Assembly (NCBI GenBank): GCA_030040235.1
Contig: JASHUC010000091.1
Span: forward strand, 1 to 7,950
Direction: 5' to 3'
Length of the DNA: 7,950 nucleotides
Origin: Gammaproteobacteria bacterium
GTDB taxonomy: Bacteria > Pseudomonadota > Gammaproteobacteria > Steroidobacterales > Steroidobacteraceae
This document shows positions 6,105 to 7,950 of this stretch, in pieces (positions within the stretch are counted from its first letter, which is position 1; every line of letters starts with the position of its first letter). The notes under the pieces were generated by a model that was not told the DNA's origin, made no database searches, and saw nothing but the letters and a program-made list of their open reading frames with translations. A program made the translations under genes and the position numbers.

Positions 6105-7950
6105 TGACTTTCTCGTCGGCCCACCGTCAGAGACATCCGGACGCGAAATCCGTGCGTCGGGCTGGCTGAGTAGCGCTGCGAGCGATCGAGCAAGGTTCTC
6201 GAGCGCGGCCTCGCCGGGCAGCGTGACCGTGAGGCGGGGGCGACCTTGCTCGTCGCGTTCTAGGCACTCGTCGAGGCGTGCTTTGAACGCGCTTGCCAGT
6301 TGCGCAGCGCCGTCTGTCGGCGCTCGTTGCGGCATCATTTCGCCGAGGAAACTGAATGCTGCCGCGACCAACTCACCGCCGGCCTCAGCGACACGCGAGC
6401 GGCGTGCGAGCCGCTCGGCCTCTTCATGCTGCCGCTGTTTCTCGGTCTCATCTGTCGGGGCGTGGGCCTTTGCGCCGAGGAGTACCTCGAGCCGTTGCCG
6501 CAGCTCCTCTATTCCCGACGTGAGGGCGACCTCGCGGACATCCGATTCCATGTCGAGCGCGGCCAGGGCCAAGTCATGTTTCGCAGAAAGGGTAGCGAGC
6601 AGCTTCTCTTCGATCGTGCCTTCTGTGACGAGCAGATAGACCTGAACCGGATTCCTCTGTCCCATCCGGTGGGCGCGAGCGATGCGCTGTTCCAGCACCG
6701 CCGGATTCCACGGTAGATCGACGTTGATGACGGTATTGGCGGCCTGCAGATTGAGACCGGTCGAGCCTGCATTGGTCGTGAGGAAGACGCGGCACGCCCT
6801 GTCGCGCTGAAACTGGTGCACCAGGAGTTGTCGTTTCTTCTGCGGGATCGATCCGTCCAGCCTCACGTAGTCGAGCCTGAGTCGCTTGATCTCGCGCTCG
6901 ATCATCGTGAGCATCGTCGTCCATTCCGAGAAGAGCACGATCTTGCGCTCTTTCTCCTCCGCCAGCTCCTCGAGCAACTCCCGTAGACGCTCGAGCTTGC
7001 TCGAGAATCCTGGAGGATGTTTGTCGACGAGAAAGGTGCTGTCGGCATTCATACGTGCGAGAAGCAACGCTTTCTGCAGACGCAGCAGATCCATATCCGA
7101 GATATACTTCTTGCGAACGATGCTGCTGACGATCTGCATCTGCGATTGCTCGATGCCCGCTTGCTCATCCGTGGGTGCCACCCGAACGATCTCTGTCGTG
7201 CGTGGCGGCAGGTCTTTCAGGACGGCGCCGCGAGTCCGGCGCAGCAATACCGGCTTCAGCTTCTCGCGCAGCTGGTGGAGATCCTTGTAGCCGAGAACCT
7301 TGCCTTTCTCGTCGGTTACGCGGTGACGGTTGAAGAACCGGAATGCGGGCCCCAGCCGCCGGTCGTCGATGAATTCGACCACGGAAAAGAGATCGTCGAG
7401 CCGGTTCTCGAGCGGAGTACCCGTGAGCACGAGCGCGAACGGAGAGCGAAGACTCTTGATGGTCTGGCTGGTCTTTGCTTCCCAGTTCTTGATGCGCTGA
7501 GCCTCATCGAGAACGATCAGGTCCCACTTCGCGCGTTCGATAGCGAGGATGTCGCGCAGCACTTGCTCGTAGTTGCAGATGGTGAAGAAGCGATCGTTCT
7601 CGTACTGAGCGCGCCGTCCGGCGGCATCTCCGAGCACGATCTGGCAGTCGCGAGTCGAGAACCGGAGAATCTCGCCGCGCCATTGCGCCTTGACCGAGGC
7701 CGGGCAAACGACGAGGACCTTGCGAATGTCCGCCTCGCGCGCGAGCAGCTCGGCCACCCCGATGCCCTGAAGAGTCTTCCCGAGCCCCATGTCGTCAGCC
7801 AAGATGGCACGCCCAGCGCCTGCCGCGAAGGCGATACCGTCGAGCTGGTAAGGCAGTATCTCGGCTTTCAGCAACGCCGTGCGAAGGGGGTGGGCTTTCG
7901 GATTACGCCGGATTTCGGCGGTGGTCATGGCGATTCGCTGCTGCAACAGC
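6090..7950 (-). CDS. SNF2-family DEAD/DEAH helicase, second type (N-terminus outside window)
   Basis: This is an SNF2-like superfamily 2 ATPase, expected to translocate on DNA. The frame is open to the right edge; a TTG at 7946 and an ATG at 7928 exist but the protein almost surely starts further upstream. Counting from the TTG, the motor shows LPYQLDG at 31-37, Walker A DMGLGKT at 52-58, DEAQ at 147-150, LTGTPLENR at 174-182, LLRRT at 234-238, NAGSTGLNLQ at 392-401 and RAHRMGQ at 424-430. After it come a charged, probably coiled region (about 480-520) and a domain with ERDEQGRPRLTVTLP, which I recognise as the usual C-terminal end of this subfamily. The last 20-25 residues (from about 595 to SSIIQ) are polar and look like an added tail. 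The TAG stop sits directly against the start-less vapB frame, in the same phase. It differs in motor sequence and C-terminus from the helicase at 1608-5123, so it is not a recent duplicate. Relatives often carry a SWIM-like finger in the N-terminal part not visible here. Confidence 0.93.
   Translation of the reverse strand, partial: LLQQRIAMTTAEIRRNPKAHPLRTALLKAEILPYQLDGIAFAAGAGRAILADDMGLGKTLQGIGVAELLAREADIRKVLVVCPASVKAQWRGEILRFSTRDCQIVLGDAAGRRAQYENDRFFTICNYEQVLRDILAIERAKWDLIVLDEAQRIKNWEAKTSQTIKSLRSPFALVLTGTPLENRLDDLFSVVEFIDDRRLGPAFRFFNRHRVTDEKGKVLGYKDLHQLREKLKPVLLRRTRGAVLKDLPPRTTEIVRVAPTDEQAGIEQSQMQIVSSIVRKKYISDMDLLRLQKALLLARMNADSTFLVDKHPPGFSSKLERLRELLEELAEEKERKIVLFSEWTTMLTMIEREIKRLRLDYVRLDGSIPQKKRQLLVHQFQRDRACRVFLTTNAGSTGLNLQAANTVINVDLPWNPAVLEQRIARAHRMGQRNPVQVYLLVTEGTIEEKLLATLSAKHDLALAALDMESDVREVALTSGIEELRQRLEVLLGAKAHAPTDETEKQRQHEEAERLARRSRVAEAGGELVAAAFSFLGEMMPQRAPTDGAAQLASAFKARLDECLERDEQGRPRLTVTLPGEAALENLARSLAALLSQPDARISRPDVSDGGPTRKSSIIQ

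Noticed and set aside
6886..7290. Plus-strand frame of 134 residues inside helicase 2
   Set aside because: It is Ser/Arg-rich, antisense to conserved SNF2 motor sequence and has no recognisable motif.
7944..7946. TTG as the true start of helicase 2
   Set aside because: The frame stays open to the window edge and known relatives have a long N-terminal region before the motor, so the gene most likely begins outside.
1..7950. CRISPR array, IS element or terminal inverted repeats
   Set aside because: No regularly spaced long repeats, transposase motifs or matching terminal repeats were seen; the only short-period array is the AGCTAC set.

Overview
The window is GC-rich DNA from a bacterium, most likely a member of the Pseudomonadota. 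This rests on the P4-type tyrosine integrase, the tRNA-Phe-like attachment site ending in an encoded CCA, and the VapBC and SNF2 gene families; it is an inference, not a species call. All intact genes lie on the minus strand.

Layout from left to right. Positions 1-1209 hold an almost complete tyrosine recombinase, whose C-terminal tip runs off the left edge. Positions 1210-1555 are non-coding and look like the attachment region of a mobile element: five short AGCTAC-type motifs spaced 11-12 bp apart, and an imperfect hairpin. At 1556-1603 lie 48 bases that match the 3' part of a tRNA-Phe gene, from the anticodon stem to CCA, with no 5' half. This is the classic scar of a tRNA-integrated island and probably marks its right end, with island DNA to the left and older chromosome to the right. 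A 1171-residue SWIM-SNF2 helicase (1608-5123) follows, its stop codon only 4 bases beyond the tRNA fragment. Positions 5124-5425 contain what looks like a relic of a thioredoxin/DipZ-like gene on the plus strand.

Next comes a VapBC toxin-antitoxin pair (5426-6089) directly behind a second SNF2-type helicase (6090 to the right edge, N-terminus outside). The PIN toxin is intact. The antitoxin reading frame has no start codon: its first codon follows directly, and in frame, the TAG that ends the helicase. A one-base deletion that turned TATG into TAG would explain this.

How the genes work together: the right half reads as one transcription unit, helicase 2 -> vapB -> vapC, followed after a gap by helicase 1 in the same direction. 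Two different SNF2 remodelers around a toxin-antitoxin pair beside an integrase-bearing tRNA site suggest an accessory, possibly defence- or maintenance-related, neighbourhood. Nothing in the sequence proves that the two helicases act together.
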